Positions 1 to 11,273 of a DNA stretch of 64,000 nucleotides are shown here, in pieces. The position numbers and the translations under genes are program-made. Below the pieces are notes generated by a model, which was given only the letters and a program-made list of their open reading frames with translations, was not told the DNA's origin and searched no databases. Location: assembly GCA_014190015.1 (NCBI GenBank), contig BJFT01000001.1, positions 42,918 to 106,917 on the forward strand. The letters are read 5' to 3'. This stretch comes from Actinomycetes bacterium (GTDB lineage: Bacteria; Actinomycetota; Actinomycetes; Nanopelagicales; Nanopelagicaceae). How positions within the stretch are numbered: the stretch's first letter is position 1; each line of letters begins with the position of its first letter.

Positions 1-47
1 TCATCTTCAATCCATGCACGAACTTCGGCGAGAAGATTTGAATCCAT
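1..47 (-). CDS. Phospho-sugar mutase (phosphomannomutase/phosphoglucomutase family), N-terminal fragment truncated by window edge
   Basis: Reverse strand ATG at 47..45 reads MDSNLLAEVRAWIED..., resembling the N-terminus of actinobacterial phospho-sugar mutases encoded next to PNP. Confidence 0.5.
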   Translation of the reverse strand, partial: MDSNLLAEVRAWIED

Positions 48-51
48 AAAC

Positions 52-882
52 CTAGAGTAACTTCGGAATTACTTCCTTGAGAAGTGTTCCCATGCGAGTT
101 GCTGCAGCTTTTCCTGCGGCAATAACTTCCTCGTGATTGAGTTTTTCTCCAGTCACACCTGCAGCAGCATTTGTTACCAAGGAAATTCCAAGTACTTCTG
201 CACCAAGTGCGTGCGCTGCAATTGCTTCTGGAACTGTGGACATTCCAACTAAATCTGCTCCCATTGTTCTCATCATGAGAATTTCAGCTGGGGTTTCATA
301 GGTTGGCCCGCGCCAATGGACATACACGCCTTCTGCTAATGATGAATCCGCGCTCTTAACAATAGATCTGATGCGCTTGCTATATAAATCTGTGAGATCA
401 ACAAAGTGTGCTCCAATGAGTGGAGATGTTGCGGTGAGTGAAATATGGTCGCGAATCAAAACTGGTTGACCAACTGAATAATCCTTATTGATACCGCCGC
501 AAGCATTCGTAAGGATCACAACCTTGCATCCAGATTTAACGGCAGTTCGAACACCGTGAACAACCGGTTCGATTCCTTTGCCTTCATATAAATGTGTTCG
601 TCCTAGAAAAACAAGTGCACGTAAAACTTTGTCTCCACTCTTTATGGAGTAAGAACGAATCTTTCCAGAGTGACCTTCAACTGCAGGGGGTAAAAAGCCC
701 GTAATTTCATCAGCATTACATTCATAATCTGGCTGGCCAAGAGCTGAAACCGCATCAACCCAACCTGAACCCATGACTAAAGCGATGTCATGAGAAATCA
801 CGCCAGTACGTTTTGCAATATCTGCCGCAGCTTGCTCGGCAGCCTTTAATGGATCGCTATAAAGCAGTTGATCACTTGTCAT
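52..882 (-). CDS. punA: Purine-nucleoside phosphorylase
   Basis: 276 aa; motifs [44 protein letters not shown] typical of trimeric PNP. Confidence 0.93.
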   Translation of the reverse strand: MTSDQLLYSDPLKAAEQAAADIAKRTGVISHDIALVMGSGWVDAVSALGQPDYECNADEITGFLPPAVEGHSGKIRSYSIKSGDKVLRALVFLGRTHLYEGKGIEPVVHGVRTAVKSGCKVVILTNACGGINKDYSVGQPVLIRDHISLTATSPLIGAHFVDLTDLYSKRIRSIVKSADSSLAEGVYVHWRGPTYETPAEILMMRTMGADLVGMSTVPEAIAAHALGAEVLGISLVTNAAAGVTGEKLNHEEVIAAGKAAATRMGTLLKEVIPKLL

Positions 883-2597
883 GCGTCAATAATGTCACAA
901 AGTGTGCTGCCGCTTGAAAGAGTTTCGCCAATAACCGCACTGAGATTTGAAATCACACCTGAACGATGCGCAATTAGTGGCTGCTCCATTTTCATGGCCT
1001 CTAGAACAATTATCAATTCACCTGCTTCAACTATTTGACCTTCCTCGACCGCAATTTTTACGACAGTGCCTTGCATGGGGCTTGTTAGAGCAGTTCCCGT
1101 TGAGGTGCCACTTGCGCCTTGCTTGGCTCGATGACGCTTATGTACTGGCTCAGGAGCGTGAACAAAAATTTCAAAGCGTTTGCCATTTATCTCAGTGACA
1201 AGATGTTCGGAGGCAGCATGTGTTTGTGATTCCAATGCTGATTGTGCAAATGGCGGTATTTCGTTTGTGAATTCGTTTTCGATATAACTCGTGTGAATCG
1301 TGAAATTCTCGGTGAATGCAGGATCTTCCATAATGGCCCGATGAAAAGGAAGCGCAGTTGCTAGTCCACCAACTTTGAATTCTGAGAGTGCTCGACGAGA
1401 ACGTTGAACCGCTTCTTCGCGAGTTGCGCCAGTAACAATTAACTTTGCTAAGAGTGAATCAAAGTTTCCACCGATAGTGTCACCATTTTTAAATCCAGCA
1501 TCCACTCGAACTCCGGGGCCAGTTGGAATCTGCCACTGCGTTATTCGACCAGGGGCTGGCAAGAATGATCTGCCAGGATCTTCGCCATTAATTCTAAATT
1601 CAAATGAGTGTGCACGGATTTCTGGATCATCAAATCCAAGTTCTTCGCCCATTGCAATCCTAAATTGCTGGCGAACTAAGTCGATGCCCGTTACTTCTTC
1701 ACTCACAGTGTGTTCAACTTGAAGACGAGTGTTTACTTCAAGGAATGAAATGGTGCCGTCAGCACCAATGAGGAATTCGCACGTACCTGCACCAACGTAG
1801 CCAACTTCTTTCATGATGGCCTTACTGGATCGGTACAACTCTTCTATCTGTCCTTCGGTTAAGAATGGGGCGGGAGCCTCTTCAACTAGTTTCTGGTGGC
1901 GACGTTGAAGTGAGCAATCTCGGGTGCTGACAACTACAGCATGTCCACTCTTATCAACTAATAGTTGTGTTTCAACGTGACGTGGTTTTTCCAAGTATCG
2001 TTCCACGAAACATTCACCACGACCAAATCCTGCGATTGCTTCACGGACAGCGGATGCAAAAGCTTCAGGTATTTCTTCAAAGGTGTGTGCGATTTTTAAT
2101 CCGCGCCCACCGCCACCATGCGCAGCTTTAATTGCAACAGGCAAACCATGTTCTTTTGCAAAAGCAATAATTTCTTCGGCGTTATCAACTGGATCTGCTG
2201 TTCCTGCTACAAGAGGCGCTCCAGCTTTTGCTGCGATTTTGCGAGCAGAAACCTTATCTCCAAGTGCCTTAATTGCTGATGGTGGTGGTCCAATCCAAAT
2301 TAATCCAGCATCGATGACACTCTGAGCAAAGATTGCATTTTCAGATAGAAATCCGTATCCAGGATGCACGGCATCTGCGCCAGATTGTTTAGCTACCTCA
2401 ATGATTCTAGGAATATTTAAATATGTAGATACAGGTGCGGTTGCGCCGAGTGCATAAGAATATGTTGCCATTTGGGCGTGCAATGAATTCCGATCTTCAT
2501 CAGAATAAATCGAGACGCTTTCTAAACCGTGATCCTGACACGCCCTGATTACACGAACAGCGATTTCGCCTCGGTTGGCAATTAGTACACGTTTCAT
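879..2597 (-). CDS. Acetyl/propionyl-CoA carboxylase alpha subunit (biotin carboxylase + BCCP)
   Basis: 572 aa; [19 protein letters not shown] start, [22 protein letters not shown] and C-terminal biotinylation motif EAMKME. Confidence 0.96.
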   Translation of the reverse strand: MKRVLIANRGEIAVRVIRACQDHGLESVSIYSDEDRNSLHAQMATYSYALGATAPVSTYLNIPRIIEVAKQSGADAVHPGYGFLSENAIFAQSVIDAGLIWIGPPPSAIKALGDKVSARKIAAKAGAPLVAGTADPVDNAEEIIAFAKEHGLPVAIKAAHGGGGRGLKIAHTFEEIPEAFASAVREAIAGFGRGECFVERYLEKPRHVETQLLVDKSGHAVVVSTRDCSLQRRHQKLVEEAPAPFLTEGQIEELYRSSKAIMKEVGYVGAGTCEFLIGADGTISFLEVNTRLQVEHTVSEEVTGIDLVRQQFRIAMGEELGFDDPEIRAHSFEFRINGEDPGRSFLPAPGRITQWQIPTGPGVRVDAGFKNGDTIGGNFDSLLAKLIVTGATREEAVQRSRRALSEFKVGGLATALPFHRAIMEDPAFTENFTIHTSYIENEFTNEIPPFAQSALESQTHAASEHLVTEINGKRFEIFVHAPEPVHKRHRAKQGASGTSTGTALTSPMQGTVVKIAVEEGQIVEAGELIIVLEAMKMEQPLIAHRSGVISNLSAVIGETLSSGSTLCDIIDA

Positions 2598-3196
2598 TTC
2601 ATCAACTTTACTTCCGGCCAGCTGTATCCAAGTTGATTCATAGCGCTACGAAGAAAAGGCATTGAGATGCCAACAACGTTTGTGTAATCACCTTCGATAG
2701 AAGGAATGAAGGGGGAGCTAAATCCATCGAGTGTAAAGCCGCCGGCAACGTGAAGAGGTTCGCCAGAGTTTATGTAGTCATCAATTTCCGCATCTGACAT
2801 ATCTGCAAATGTAACTTTTGTTCTTATGCGATCACTGATTTCTCGTCCTTGACTCGTGTCTATAACGCAGTGACCCGTGTGCAAGAAGCCAGATTTACCA
2901 CGAACTCTTTGAGCTCTTTCCTTGGCAACATGAGCTAGTCCTGGCTTACCCAGTGATTCGCCCTCGAACTCAAAGGTAGAGTCACAACCGATGATGATTG
3001 CTGGAAAATCTATTTGTTCAAGAATTGTGTGAGCCTTTGTAATTGCTAATGCAATCACCATATCTTCGGGTGACATTGAATTAAAGAATTCAGTTTCTTC
3101 ATCAACATTACTAACCATAATCGTTGGCGAAAGCCCAGCGGACTCCAGAAGTCGACGTCTGGATGCTGATTGAGAAGCAAGAACAATTCTTGGCAT
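2594..3196 (-). CDS. maf: Maf-like nucleotide pyrophosphatase
   Basis: [17 protein letters not shown]-terminal motif, [16 protein letters not shown]; embedded in the acyl-CoA carboxylase operon as in other actinobacteria. Confidence 0.93.
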   Translation of the reverse strand: MPRIVLASQSASRRRLLESAGLSPTIMVSNVDEETEFFNSMSPEDMVIALAITKAHTILEQIDFPAIIIGCDSTFEFEGESLGKPGLAHVAKERAQRVRGKSGFLHTGHCVIDTSQGREISDRIRTKVTFADMSDAEIDDYINSGEPLHVAGGFTLDGFSSPFIPSIEGDYTNVVGISMPFLRSAMNQLGYSWPEVKLMK

Positions 3197-3394
3197 TTAG
3201 TTATTTCGCCCTGAACCAAACTTAATGTGCTGAGGCAGCGCAGAACGTAAGACAGGACGCGCCCATACGCTGCGCTTTACAACTGGCTTCAGATCTTCAT
3301 GCTTGTGATGAGACATGGCAAATTCAATGGCAGCAACATCTTCAGGTGTTGGATTACCAAGCACGATGTCGTACTTAACTTTATTCATTGTCAT
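3197..3394 (-). CDS. Acyl-CoA carboxylase epsilon subunit
   Basis: 65 aa; [17 protein letters not shown] and C-terminal W motif; located between beta subunit and maf. Confidence 0.8.
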   Translation of the reverse strand: MTMNKVKYDIVLGNPTPEDVAAIEFAMSHHKHEDLKPVVKRSVWARPVLRSALPQHIKFGSGRNN

Positions 3395-4962
3395 AATGGA
3401 ATATTTCCGTGTTTACGTGGAGGCAATACATCCCGCTTTGTTTTGAGAGTACGAAGAGCTTTCGTAATGTATTCACGGCTTTGATTTGGTTCAATCACTG
3501 CATCAATGAATCCACGCTCGGCAGCTAAATAAGGATTCGCTAAAGTTTCGTTGTATTCAGAAATTAACTCAGCACGCGCTTTTTCGGGATCCTTGGCATC
3601 ACCAATTTCTTTTCGGTACAAGATATTTACGGCGCCTTGTGCTCCCATGACAGCAATTTCAGCTGTTGGCCACGCCAAATTGATATCTGCTCCAATGTAT
3701 TTAGAGCCCATGACAATGTAAGCGCCGCCATAAGCCTTGCGCGTAATTAGTGTGACCATCGGAACTGATGCTTCTGCATATGCATAGAGAAGTTTTGCTC
3801 CGCGGCGAATAATTCCGTTCCACTCTTGTTCTGTGCCTGGCAAGAATCCAGGAACATCCACAAGAGTCAGGATTGGTATATTGAAAGCATCACAGAAACG
3901 AACAAAACGAGCAGCTTTCTCACTTGAATCGATATCTAAAGTGCCTGCTAGTTGATTCGGTTGGTTTGCAATAATTCCAACAGACTCACCTTCGATTCGA
4001 CCAAAACCCACAACAATATTTGGTGCAAAGAGAGCATGTACTTCAAGGAATTCTGCTTCATCCAAAATTGCAGTAATCAAATTTTTCATGTCATACGGCT
4101 GATTGGGGCTATCGGGAATCAGCGCATCTAGAGCCAAGTCAGAGGATTTCTTCTCAAGAGTTTCTGTTGGAGGTAAATGCGGGGCGCCATCCATATTGTT
4201 GCTCGGCAAATATGACAGAAGTGCTTTCACATAATCGATCGCATCATCTTCGTTTTGTGCAAGGTAATGCGCGTTTCCACTTCGAGTGTTGTGCGTGTGA
4301 GCGCCACCAAGTTCTTCCATTCCAACATCTTCGCCAGTTACAGTCTTAATAACTTCTGGACCAGTAATAAACATATGAGATGTTTCATTTACCATTACAG
4401 TGAAATCTGTAAGAGCCGGAGAATAAGCAGCACCGCCAGCGCAAGGTCCAAGAATGAGCGAAATCTGTGGGATGACTCCAGAAGAACGAGTGTTTAATCT
4501 GAATATGCGCCCGTAGCCGCTTAATGAGGCAACGCCTTCTTGAATGCGCGCACCACCTGAATCGCTAATTCCAATTAGTGGAATGCCATTTTTTAAAGCA
4601 AACTCTGCAATCTTGACCATTTTTTCTGCAAAGACTTCGCCAAGACTTCCACCCATAACCGTGAAGTCTTGGGAAAAGAGAGCGATAGAACGTCCATCAA
4701 CTGTTGCAAAACCGATTACTACGCCATCACCGTAGGGACGATTTTCTTGCATTCCAAAGTTAGTGGAGCGGTGGCGGGCAAACTCATCTAACTCGGTAAA
4801 TGAATCTGGATCCACGAGCTTTTCAATGCGCTCACGCGCCGTCATCTTTCCCTTAGCGTGCTGTTTTTCAATTGCGCGTGCCGACCCAGCATGAACAGCT
4901 TCATCCAAACGGTGGCGAAGATCCTGAATTTTTCCAGCAGTTGTATGCAGATCACGGTCCAT
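3391..4962 (-). CDS. pccB: Acyl-CoA carboxylase beta subunit (carboxyltransferase, PccB/AccD type)
   Basis: 523 aa; [70 protein letters not shown]. Confidence 0.96.
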   Translation of the reverse strand: MDRDLHTTAGKIQDLRHRLDEAVHAGSARAIEKQHAKGKMTARERIEKLVDPDSFTELDEFARHRSTNFGMQENRPYGDGVVIGFATVDGRSIALFSQDFTVMGGSLGEVFAEKMVKIAEFALKNGIPLIGISDSGGARIQEGVASLSGYGRIFRLNTRSSGVIPQISLILGPCAGGAAYSPALTDFTVMVNETSHMFITGPEVIKTVTGEDVGMEELGGAHTHNTRSGNAHYLAQNEDDAIDYVKALLSYLPSNNMDGAPHLPPTETLEKKSSDLALDALIPDSPNQPYDMKNLITAILDEAEFLEVHALFAPNIVVGFGRIEGESVGIIANQPNQLAGTLDIDSSEKAARFVRFCDAFNIPILTLVDVPGFLPGTEQEWNGIIRRGAKLLYAYAEASVPMVTLITRKAYGGAYIVMGSKYIGADINLAWPTAEIAVMGAQGAVNILYRKEIGDAKDPEKARAELISEYNETLANPYLAAERGFIDAVIEPNQSREYITKALRTLKTKRDVLPPRKHGNIPL

Positions 4963-4980
4963 ACCCCTACGGTACTAGTC

Positions 4981-5754
4981 GTGGGCAATAAATTGCATCG
5001 TGCGGCGCTACGTGAATCAGAACTGCACGCAGAACTTTTACCTTACTGGCGAGTAAGCGTGGTTGATGTCACTGGATCTACTCAAATTGATTTGGCAGAG
5101 AGAATTCGTGCACGCACTGCAATCGATGGTGATGTCTTAATCGCTAATTATCAAAGTGCAGGTAAAGGAAGACTTGATCGAGAATTTATTGCCGCACCAT
5201 CTTCAGCTCTTTTATTTTCTCTCTATAAAAAAATTTCTCGACCACGTGAAGAATGGAACTTTCTCGCATTACTGGCAGCACTCGGTGTAAAAGAAGCTCT
5301 GCAGTCTTTAGATAGCTCTGCAGACATCACCGTTAAATGGCCCAATGATCTTTTGATTAAAGAGAGAAAGTTTGCTGGACTTTTATGCCAAGCAACCGAA
5401 TATGGAGTAATAATTGGAATTGGCATCAATATTTCGATGCGTTCCGATGAGCTTCCGGTAGAAACAGCGACATCCTTATTTCTTGAGAATTTTACAGAGT
5501 TAGATCGAAATACTATTGTAAAAAAAATTCTACAAAATTTTGAAGAGAAATTCTCACTTTGGAATCTTCAAGGCAGCGCACCATTTATCCACGCTTATGA
5601 GAGGGCGTGTTCTTCACTTCACCGGCAAATACAGATAGTTCTGCCTAACCATGCACCTATGGATGCGATTGCTATTGGAGTTACTTCACTAGGTGAGTTA
5701 AAACTTGACGTTGGAACCCTTGTGAATTCGGCAGACGTAATTCATCTAAGATAA
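4981..5754 (+). CDS. birA: Biotin-[acetyl-CoA-carboxylase] ligase (no N-terminal HTH)
   Basis: GTG start at 4981 is in frame with the longer track ORF 4858..5754; STQIDLAER, GKGRLDREFIAAPSSALLFS, KWPNDLLI, GLLCQ, IGIGINIS motifs. Confidence 0.88.
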   Translation: MGNKLHRAALRESELHAELLPYWRVSVVDVTGSTQIDLAERIRARTAIDGDVLIANYQSAGKGRLDREFIAAPSSALLFSLYKKISRPREEWNFLALLAALGVKEALQSLDSSADITVKWPNDLLIKERKFAGLLCQATEYGVIIGIGINISMRSDELPVETATSLFLENFTELDRNTIVKKILQNFEEKFSLWNLQGSAPFIHAYERACSSLHRQIQIVLPNHAPMDAIAIGVTSLGELKLDVGTLVNSADVIHLR

Positions 5755-5759
5755 CTGCT

Positions 5760-6872
5760 GTGAAATCAAAATTCCCAGTCGTCGGCGTAATTGGTGCTGG
5801 CCAACTAGCACGCATGATGCTTGCTCCAGCCACTGCACTTGGAGTTAAGTTGATTCCATTTGCATCAAGTGCAACCGAGAGTGCAGCTCAAATTACGCAT
5901 TGCGTAATCGGTGATTACACCGATATCGAAGCAGTCAAAAAATTTGCAGAATTGTGCGATGTTGTGACTTTTGAACACGAGCTAATGCCATTGAGCATCA
6001 TTAAGGCTCTCGAAGTTGCTGGAGTCACAGTTCGCCCAAGTTCTGAATCTTTTGAATTCTCACAAGACAAGCAAGCAATGCGAAAAAAACTTTCACATTT
6101 CAACGGGCCAAAGAGTATGGTTGTTACTTCAAGCAGTGAAGTTGAAACATACCCCGTAATTGCGAAATCCATTTCTGGAGGATATGACGGACGCGGAGTA
6201 TGGACAGTAAATTCTTCCCAGGAATTATCTGACTTGTTGAAAAATTCACCCAAGCTTTTGATTGAAGAATTAATAGAATTTGATTATGAGATCGCAGTTA
6301 TGGTTGCTCGCTCACCACATTCTCAAGCAACTTCTTGGGTTCCAACACAAACAATTCAAAGTGATGGAATCTGCACAATGACAATTTCTCCTGCACCGGT
6401 AATGAATGCGCAGATGAGTGAGAAAGCTCAGAAAATAGCCCTTGATATCGCTGCAGAGATAAAACTCATTGGCGTGATGGCGGTTGAAATGTTTGTCAAA
6501 GGTGAAGACATATTTATTAACGAACTTGCATTGCGTCCACACAATTCTGGACATTGGACAATTGAGGGCTCCCTAACGAGTCAATTTGAACAACACTTAC
6601 GTGCAATTCTTGATCTTCCACTTGGCGATCCATCCATGACAGATGATTTCGCTGTGATGGGAAATATTTTAGGAAAAGGCAAAACCGATATGTATCGCCC
6701 GTACCTGCACTTAATGGCGAGAAATCCTTCTCTTAAGTTTCATATGTACGGAAAAGAAGTCCGCCCGGGGCGCAAAATTGGACACATTAACGTTATTGGC
6801 AAAGACCTCGTAGAATTGCGAACAGAAATAGAACATGCAATCGACTATATGAGTGGAGAAATTGATGAGTGA
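5760..6872 (+). CDS. purK: 5-(carboxyamino)imidazole ribonucleotide synthase
   Basis: 370 aa; [15 protein letters not shown]-grasp features, [17 protein letters not shown]. Confidence 0.95.
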   Translation: MKSKFPVVGVIGAGQLARMMLAPATALGVKLIPFASSATESAAQITHCVIGDYTDIEAVKKFAELCDVVTFEHELMPLSIIKALEVAGVTVRPSSESFEFSQDKQAMRKKLSHFNGPKSMVVTSSSEVETYPVIAKSISGGYDGRGVWTVNSSQELSDLLKNSPKLLIEELIEFDYEIAVMVARSPHSQATSWVPTQTIQSDGICTMTISPAPVMNAQMSEKAQKIALDIAAEIKLIGVMAVEMFVKGEDIFINELALRPHNSGHWTIEGSLTSQFEQHLRAILDLPLGDPSMTDDFAVMGNILGKGKTDMYRPYLHLMARNPSLKFHMYGKEVRPGRKIGHINVIGKDLVELRTEIEHAIDYMSGEIDE

Positions 6873-7371
6873 TGTTGCAATCATCATGGGCTCAGACTCT
6901 GATTGGCCGATCATGGAAGAGGCTGCAAAAATCTTAGCTAAATTCTCGATTAGCTATTCGGTCGGTGTTCTTTCTGCACACCGCATGCCAGAGGAAATGG
7001 TCGAGTTTGCAAAGAAGGCGCAATCTGCTGGATATAAAGTGATAATTGCAGGCGCAGGTGGTGCTGCACATTTACCGGGAATGGTTGCCTCTCTCACAAC
7101 GCTTCCGGTCATTGGTGTTCCTGTATCGCTTAAAAATTTAGATGGAATGGATTCACTTCTATCGATTGTACAAATGCCTTTCGGTATCCCTGTGGCAACA
7201 GTGGCGATTGATCATGCAGGCAATGCGGCACTACTGGCAGCAAGAATTTTAGGAATTAGCAGTGATGCAATCTCGCAGAAAGTGGCTGCTGAACTTAAGG
7301 CACTCAATGAAGTTGCTAAAGAAAAAGGTGCTTCTTTACAAAATCGACAAAACCAGAAAACAGGTTTTTAG
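6865..7371 (+). CDS. purE: 5-(carboxyamino)imidazole ribonucleotide mutase
   Basis: [39 protein letters not shown] at 6865 overlaps the end of purK. Confidence 0.95.
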   Translation: MSDVAIIMGSDSDWPIMEEAAKILAKFSISYSVGVLSAHRMPEEMVEFAKKAQSAGYKVIIAGAGGAAHLPGMVASLTTLPVIGVPVSLKNLDGMDSLLSIVQMPFGIPVATVAIDHAGNAALLAARILGISSDAISQKVAAELKALNEVAKEKGASLQNRQNQKTGF

Positions 7372-7767
7372 TTAGCGCTTGCCGTATTCAATCGCAGGAC
7401 ACCTATCCATAATTGCCGTCAATCCTGCTTGTTCTGCTCTTTGTACTGATTCTCGATCAATAACGCCTAGCTGGAGCCAGATTGCTTTGGCACCAATTGC
7501 AATAGCACGATCAACATTGCGGCTGACTAACTCTGAATTAATGAAAAAATCCACTACATCTACTTTTACCGGAATCTCTTCAAGAGTTGCATACCCTTTT
7601 TCACCATGAACTACTTCAGCTTTTGGGTGAACAGGAATAATTGTGTGGCCCTTTTGTTTCAAGAGCGCCGCTACTGAATACGCTGCACGATCAGGGTTAT
7701 TGCTTAAACCTAGGATTGCCCACGTCTTTAGTTCTAGGACGCGGTCTATTTCTTCGTGCGTATTAAT
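7372..7767 (-). CDS. CoA-binding protein (YccU-like)
   Basis: Track ORF starts at TTG 7662 but the conserved Rossmann N-terminus (LKTWAILGLSNNPDRAAYSVAALLKQKGHTIIPVHP) extends upstream in frame to about 7767. No ATG/GTG/TTG exists there; ATT at 7767..7765 is the best start candidate. Confidence 0.7.
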   Translation of the reverse strand: MNTHEEIDRVLELKTWAILGLSNNPDRAAYSVAALLKQKGHTIIPVHPKAEVVHGEKGYATLEEIPVKVDVVDFFINSELVSRNVDRAIAIGAKAIWLQLGVIDRESVQRAEQAGLTAIMDRCPAIEYGKR

Positions 7768-9073
7768 CTGTGCGACCTAACGCGTGAAATTGCCATCCAG
7801 CAGTGCGCCATTTATCGCGATCTAATGCATTTCTGCCATCAATGACAATCTTTTTCTTTACAAGAGATGCCAACGCTTTTGGATCTAATTCACGATATTC
7901 GCGCCACTCAGTGAGGTGCAAGATTAAATCTGCATTTTTCACGCACTCTTCAACGTTTGCAGCAAAACCAAGTTTAGGAAATCGCTTACGAGCATTTTCG
8001 ATTGCTTTCGGATCATGAACGACAACCGTTGCACCAGCTGCTTGTAACTGGGCTGCAATGTCTAGAGCTGGAGAATCTCGAACGTCATCACTATCTGGCT
8101 TAAATGCAGCACCAAGTACAGCAATCTTGTATGAAGTGAGATCTTCTGTGAGTTCGGCGCGGACAACATCAATCACTCGTTGACGAGCACGAAGATTGAT
8201 TGCATCAATTTCGCGCAAAAATTCGAGCGCTTGTTTAGCGCCTAACTCTTCTGCTCGAGCCATAAATGCACGGATATCTTTTGGAAGGCAGCCGCCACCG
8301 AATCCAATTCCCGCTTGCAAGAAACGGTTTCCAATTCGTGGGTCATAACCAATTGCCTTAGCAAGAACTGTGACGTCGCCACCAGCTGCTTCACATACTT
8401 CAGCCATTGCATTAATAAATGAAATTTTGGTCGCAAGAAAAGAGTTTGCAGCTACTTTTACTAACTCTGAAGTTGGAAGATCTGCTCTAATCCATGGCGT
8501 ACCTAGGTCGATAATTGGCTTGTACACCTCTTTGAGAATTTCTTCTGCACGATCATTAGCAACTCCTACAACTAAACGGTTAGGAGTGAGAGTGTCTTCA
8601 ACAGCAAATCCCTCACGCAGGAATTCTGGGTTCCATGCTAAATCAGATTGAGGTGCGCTCTGCGCCAATTGATCGCGCAGACCTTGAGCTGTGCCAACAG
8701 GAACAGTTGATTTTCCAACTACAAGTGAACCCTTTTTCAAGTGCGGAGCAATCGCTGTTACGGCAGATTTAACATATGTCAGGTCGGCTGCTAGCCCATC
8801 TTTACTCTGCGGAGTTCCGACGCAAATAAAGTGAACATCGGCGTCAGCAACTGCAGAAAAATCCGTAGTAAATGTAAGTCGGCCTGTAGTTATTTCACTA
8901 GCAAGTAAGGAATCAAGTCCCGGCTCATAGAAAGGTAACTCACCTTTTGAAAGTAACGCAATTTTTTCAGGATCGGTATCAACACCAATAACTTCGAAAC
9001 CTAAGGAAGACATACAGGCGGCGTGTGTGGCCCCTAAATAACCGCAACCAACAACAGAGAGCTTGAGCGCCAT
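7763..9073 (-). CDS. ugd: UDP-glucose 6-dehydrogenase
   Basis: 436 aa; VVGCGYLGATHAACM, ICVGTPQ, NPEFLREG, GFGGGCLPKD, AFKPDSDDVRDSPAL. Confidence 0.95.
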   Translation of the reverse strand: MALKLSVVGCGYLGATHAACMSSLGFEVIGVDTDPEKIALLSKGELPFYEPGLDSLLASEITTGRLTFTTDFSAVADADVHFICVGTPQSKDGLAADLTYVKSAVTAIAPHLKKGSLVVGKSTVPVGTAQGLRDQLAQSAPQSDLAWNPEFLREGFAVEDTLTPNRLVVGVANDRAEEILKEVYKPIIDLGTPWIRADLPTSELVKVAANSFLATKISFINAMAEVCEAAGGDVTVLAKAIGYDPRIGNRFLQAGIGFGGGCLPKDIRAFMARAEELGAKQALEFLREIDAINLRARQRVIDVVRAELTEDLTSYKIAVLGAAFKPDSDDVRDSPALDIAAQLQAAGATVVVHDPKAIENARKRFPKLGFAANVEECVKNADLILHLTEWREYRELDPKALASLVKKKIVIDGRNALDRDKWRTAGWQFHALGRTD

Positions 9074-9083
9074 AGTAGTAATC

Positions 9084-10196
9084 CTATTTCAGTTCTCCGC
9101 ATGGATTTTCATCAGCGGTTCGTGTCTTGAATTTATCGATGATTGTTTTCTTTGGCTTTTCAGTACTAGACGCACTTGGTGATGGGGTTACTTCATCAAC
9201 AATTGGTAAGTCATCGCGCAATCTCTGGAAGAGTTCAGCAGCTAGAACTGAATCCCATGTAACAACTGAACCAACGCCAGGTGCGTATGCATTGGGATTA
9301 TCAATTGGCACTGTCAGTGTTCGTACCTTGCTAGCGGATAAATTACGTAATTGCTTTGCTAACGTTAGTAAATCGGATTCATTTAATCCTGAATCTGTTT
9401 TAACGGTAGAAATTGCAGCGTTAAAGAAGTTCACAAGTTTGATTGGGTTGAGCAAGACACCGGTACTCGTTGCTTTTCTAAGTACAGAACTCATAAATTG
9501 CTGTTGGCGTTGCATACGACCGATGTCACCAAGACCATCAAAGTCGCGAGTACGAACATACTTAAGTGATTCAATTCCGTTAAGAGTATGAACTCCAGCC
9601 GCCAGCACAAGGTGGCTCTTAGGATCATCAATATCTTTCTTGGTACAGACTTCAATGCCGCCAAGTGCATCAACAATTCCAGCGAAACCTGCAAAGTTAA
9701 CTTCGATGTAATGATCAATACGTAAGTTCGTTGCGAGTTCGACGGTTTCAATTAATAGTGGTGCACCACCCCATGCGAATGCGGCATTAATTTTTGATTT
9801 AGCAGCACCAATATCTTTTGTGCCATCTGAGCTACGGTGGGCAGGAATTGTTACAAGTGAGTCTCGTGGTAGCGAAATGATCATTGCTTTATCGCGTGCT
9901 TTACTTATGTGAACAAGCAACATCGTGTCAGAACGACCACCGGCGGCAGTCTTTGTGCTTCCAACGCGGAGCACTTTCAGCTGCTCTTTAGTCAGGCCCT
10001 CACGCGTATCGGAACCAACCAGCAAATAATTTAAAGCTTTAGATGTTTTTTCAGGACGCGAATCTAATTTTCCAAATACATCAATTCGCTTAATTGAGCC
10101 GCTTACCTGACCAAGGGCTAACCAAGAAAAAGCAGATACGAGTACAACGCTTACTGATAAAACAGTGAGCGCTCTAATTCCTCGCGTAGTATTCAC
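9084..10196 (-). CDS. LytR-CpsA-Psr (LCP) family cell-envelope glycopolymer ligase
   Basis: N-terminal TM, LLVGSDTREG, RSDTMLLVHI, ISLPRDSLVTIP, RTRDFDGLGDIGRMQRQQ. Confidence 0.92.
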   Translation of the reverse strand: MNTTRGIRALTVLSVSVVLVSAFSWLALGQVSGSIKRIDVFGKLDSRPEKTSKALNYLLVGSDTREGLTKEQLKVLRVGSTKTAAGGRSDTMLLVHISKARDKAMIISLPRDSLVTIPAHRSSDGTKDIGAAKSKINAAFAWGGAPLLIETVELATNLRIDHYIEVNFAGFAGIVDALGGIEVCTKKDIDDPKSHLVLAAGVHTLNGIESLKYVRTRDFDGLGDIGRMQRQQQFMSSVLRKATSTGVLLNPIKLVNFFNAAISTVKTDSGLNESDLLTLAKQLRNLSASKVRTLTVPIDNPNAYAPGVGSVVTWDSVLAAELFQRLRDDLPIVDEVTPSPSASSTEKPKKTIIDKFKTRTADENPCGELK

Positions 10197-10232
10197 GGGT
10201 AGAGCGTACTTGGACGATAGCGTGTAGGGGAT

Positions 10233-11243
10233 ATGGCGACATCAGGAATTGAGTTATCTCTCTCACCGGGCTCGAATTTGCCCGCTGTTTCTGTCGTACT
10301 CCCTGTACTTAATGAAGAATTACATTTAGCAAATGCTGTGAATTCCATACTCGCTCAAGATTATGCAGGCACACTCGAAATAATTTTGGCACTCGGACCA
10401 TCAAAGGATAAGACTGACGAGATAGCGCAATATTTAGCCTCATCAGATCCACGCATTACTCTAGTTGATAATCCGAGCGGCAAAACAGCAGCGGGTTTAA
10501 ACGCAGCAATAAATAAATCAAAGAACCCTGTAATCGTTAGAGTGGATGCTCATGCTGAGTTACAGATAAATTATATTTCTCTGGCAATTGATGTGATGAA
10601 ATCCAGTGGTGCGGTAAACGTTGGTGGAATTATGGGCGCAGAAGGCAACACATTCTTTGAAAAAACCGTTGCCGCAGCAATGCGGAGCTCATTAGGTGTT
10701 GGCGCATCTAGATTTCACACAGGTGGTGAAGCAGGCTATGTGGACACTGTTTATCTAGGAACTTTTCTTCGCTCGGCAGTGATTGCAATAGGTGGCTTTG
10801 ATGAAAGATTTATCCGAGCCCAAGATTGGGAATTAAATTATCGTCTCCGCCAGGCTGGAGGCAAGATTTTTTTTGATCCTCGATTGCACGTGACATATCG
10901 TCCACGATCTTCGGTGAAGGCACTTGCGAAACAGTATTTTGAATATGGAAGATGGCGTCGAGTTGTATCGCGTCGTCATCAAGGAACCATAAATTATCGT
11001 TATTTAGCACCACCATTTGCATTGATAGGAACAGTGCTTTCAATCGTATTGGCATTAATAAGTAATCAAATATTTATAATTCCTGCCGCAATTTATGGAA
11101 TATTCTTAATTCTTGCCTCACTTATTACTGGAAAAGGAATTATTGAAAAACTTCTTTTGCCAATCGTTTTGTTCACGATGCAGATGTCGTGGGGCCTTGG
11201 TTTTCTAACATCACCCAAGACTCTTGCTCCTTCCAAGGGCTAA
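10233..11243 (+). CDS. Glycosyltransferase family 2 (ExoA-like) with C-terminal TM segments
   Basis: SVVLPVLNEELHLANAVNSILAQDY, VRVDAHAE, RAQDWELNYRLRQAGGKIFFDP. Confidence 0.9.
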   Translation: MATSGIELSLSPGSNLPAVSVVLPVLNEELHLANAVNSILAQDYAGTLEIILALGPSKDKTDEIAQYLASSDPRITLVDNPSGKTAAGLNAAINKSKNPVIVRVDAHAELQINYISLAIDVMKSSGAVNVGGIMGAEGNTFFEKTVAAAMRSSLGVGASRFHTGGEAGYVDTVYLGTFLRSAVIAIGGFDERFIRAQDWELNYRLRQAGGKIFFDPRLHVTYRPRSSVKALAKQYFEYGRWRRVVSRRHQGTINYRYLAPPFALIGTVLSIVLALISNQIFIIPAAIYGIFLILASLITGKGIIEKLLLPIVLFTMQMSWGLGFLTSPKTLAPSKG

Positions 11244-11273
11244 GAAAGTTCAGGCTGATGTAGCCTGTACACC

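Noticed and set aside
947-1198. Antisense ORFs listed in the track (e.g. 947-1198 +, 2083-2325 +, 9127-9591 +, 22319-22687 +, 23188-23643 -, 61500-61979 -)
   Set aside because: Each lies antisense inside a well-supported conserved gene and has low-complexity or atypical composition; shadow ORFs.
5520-5527. A8 run in birA (also T8 in the GT2 gene at about 10867 and A8 in manB at about 42925) as programmed slippage sites
   Set aside because: Reading frames continue normally across them and such runs are expected in AT-rich coding DNA; no alternate-frame product is evident.
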